From the NCBI GenBank assembly GCA_028023455.1, contig JAQFVV010006231.1:6152036-6216035 (forward strand): DNA of 64,000 nt, given 5' to 3'. Below are positions 63,471 to 64,000 of the stretch, piece after piece. The notes beneath the pieces were generated by a model. The model did no database searches, was not told where the DNA came from, and worked only from the letters and a program-made list of their open reading frames with translations. Position 1 is the first letter of the stretch. Every line of letters begins with the position of its first letter. Origin of the DNA: Epiperipatus broadwayi (lineage: Eukaryota; Onychophora; Udeonychophora; Euonychophora; Peripatidae). The position numbers and the translations under genes are program-made.

Positions 63471-64000
63471 AATTAATTTTCTCCCAAGAATGGACACAAA
63501 ACTAAATGAATTCTCTTCATTCTATTTTCATCAAAATCATCAACTAAAGATTTTAATTTGCTGCTTAATTTTAAAATTTAAAATTAATACAAAATATATT
63601 TTATAATAAAGAAAAATATATATGTGACTCTACAATATGCAAACTTATATCTTTTAAAAATTAAAAAAAAAAAATCATTGAATTGTATTAACTATCTCAA
63701 AGTTTTACCTTTTATTATAAATTCATCAAATTGGAAAGCCAAAATTTATATAAAAAAAATTATATTTTCAATACCTCAAAATGCTTTAATTCTATCATAA
63801 TTTATTAAAGCCAATAAATAAAGTTTATCAGGCCTCAAACACTGGATAAGACAAAGTTAAAAAAAATTTCTATAGTTTTAAATATCTGAGTACTTTATTT
63901 TTTTTATCAAGCTTTACATGTTAAAGCCAAATTACAAAAAAAAAAAAAAAAATTATTTAATCAATAAGAGTATATCATATAAATATATATATATAAAAAT
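63471..64000. other. AT-rich DNA without gene
   Basis: No coding or repeat structure is recognised apart from A-tracts at 63664-63674 and 63935-63953 and a TA-run at the end. It might include the leader or LTR of the Gypsy element, but no LTR boundary is visible. Confidence 0.35.

Overview
This window is eukaryotic nuclear DNA, very AT-rich (by eye about one quarter G+C, not counted). It is dominated by decayed transposable elements, with one recognisable split host gene. Spliceosomal introns, Penelope-like, CR1/RTE-like, Tx1-like and Gypsy-like retroelements, tRNA-like SINEs and a GARI (FAM71/DUF3699) protein all point to an animal. The AT-richness and repeat mix suggest an invertebrate, but the species cannot be named from the sequence alone.

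Host gene: a plus-strand gene has a large first coding exon at 20089-21289 encoding a GARI/FAM71 Rab2-interactor-like domain. A second exon at 52877-53024 and a short candidate last exon at 55128-55197 match it in splice phase. If correct, the model gives 472 residues with introns of about 31.6 kb and 2.1 kb. Nearly all recognisable material between exons 1 and 2 is repeat-derived. A CpG-richer patch at 18.16-18.36 kb is a possible upstream control region.

0-10.6 kb: a nearly complete but frameshifted Penelope-like element (PLE) at 201-3060, with a hammerhead-ribozyme-like core in its 3' region. A 113-bp-arm perfect-looking hairpin at 4525-4766 follows, inside a larger inverted-repeat arrangement (4397-4528 with 8901-9038). 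A TIR DNA element lies at 5358-6651. A second PLE GIY-YIG fragment at 10036-10560 is split by the 3' tail of an RTE-type LINE.

10.6-35 kb: a decayed RTE-like LINE (14.76-17.44 kb), the host exon, a third PLE (22.36-24.85 kb) with an inverted terminal copy and a 1.86-kb TG...CA element inserted in its endonuclease, and another LINE ruin (25.65-28.0 kb) carrying a MITE. Further copies of a TGTACC-headed repeat family lie at 28.65 and 31.38 kb.

35-55 kb: tRNA-like SINEs, several segmental direct duplications, a minus-strand CR1-like LINE whose first ORF carries PHD-like and SGNH-esterase-like domains (39.9-43.56 kb), a second RTE-like LINE on the minus strand (48.13-49.11 kb), and several foldback/MITE structures.

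55.5-63.5 kb: a nested stack on the minus strand. A decayed Gypsy-type element is split twice. A 1.39-kb TIR element containing a telomere-like array interrupts Gag. A Tx1-like LINE, sandwiched between same-strand (AAT)n arrays, separates Gag from Pol.

Only the GARI gene looks like a functional host locus. The rest records layered insertions, and several boundaries can be read to the base because an older reading frame resumes after the insert.
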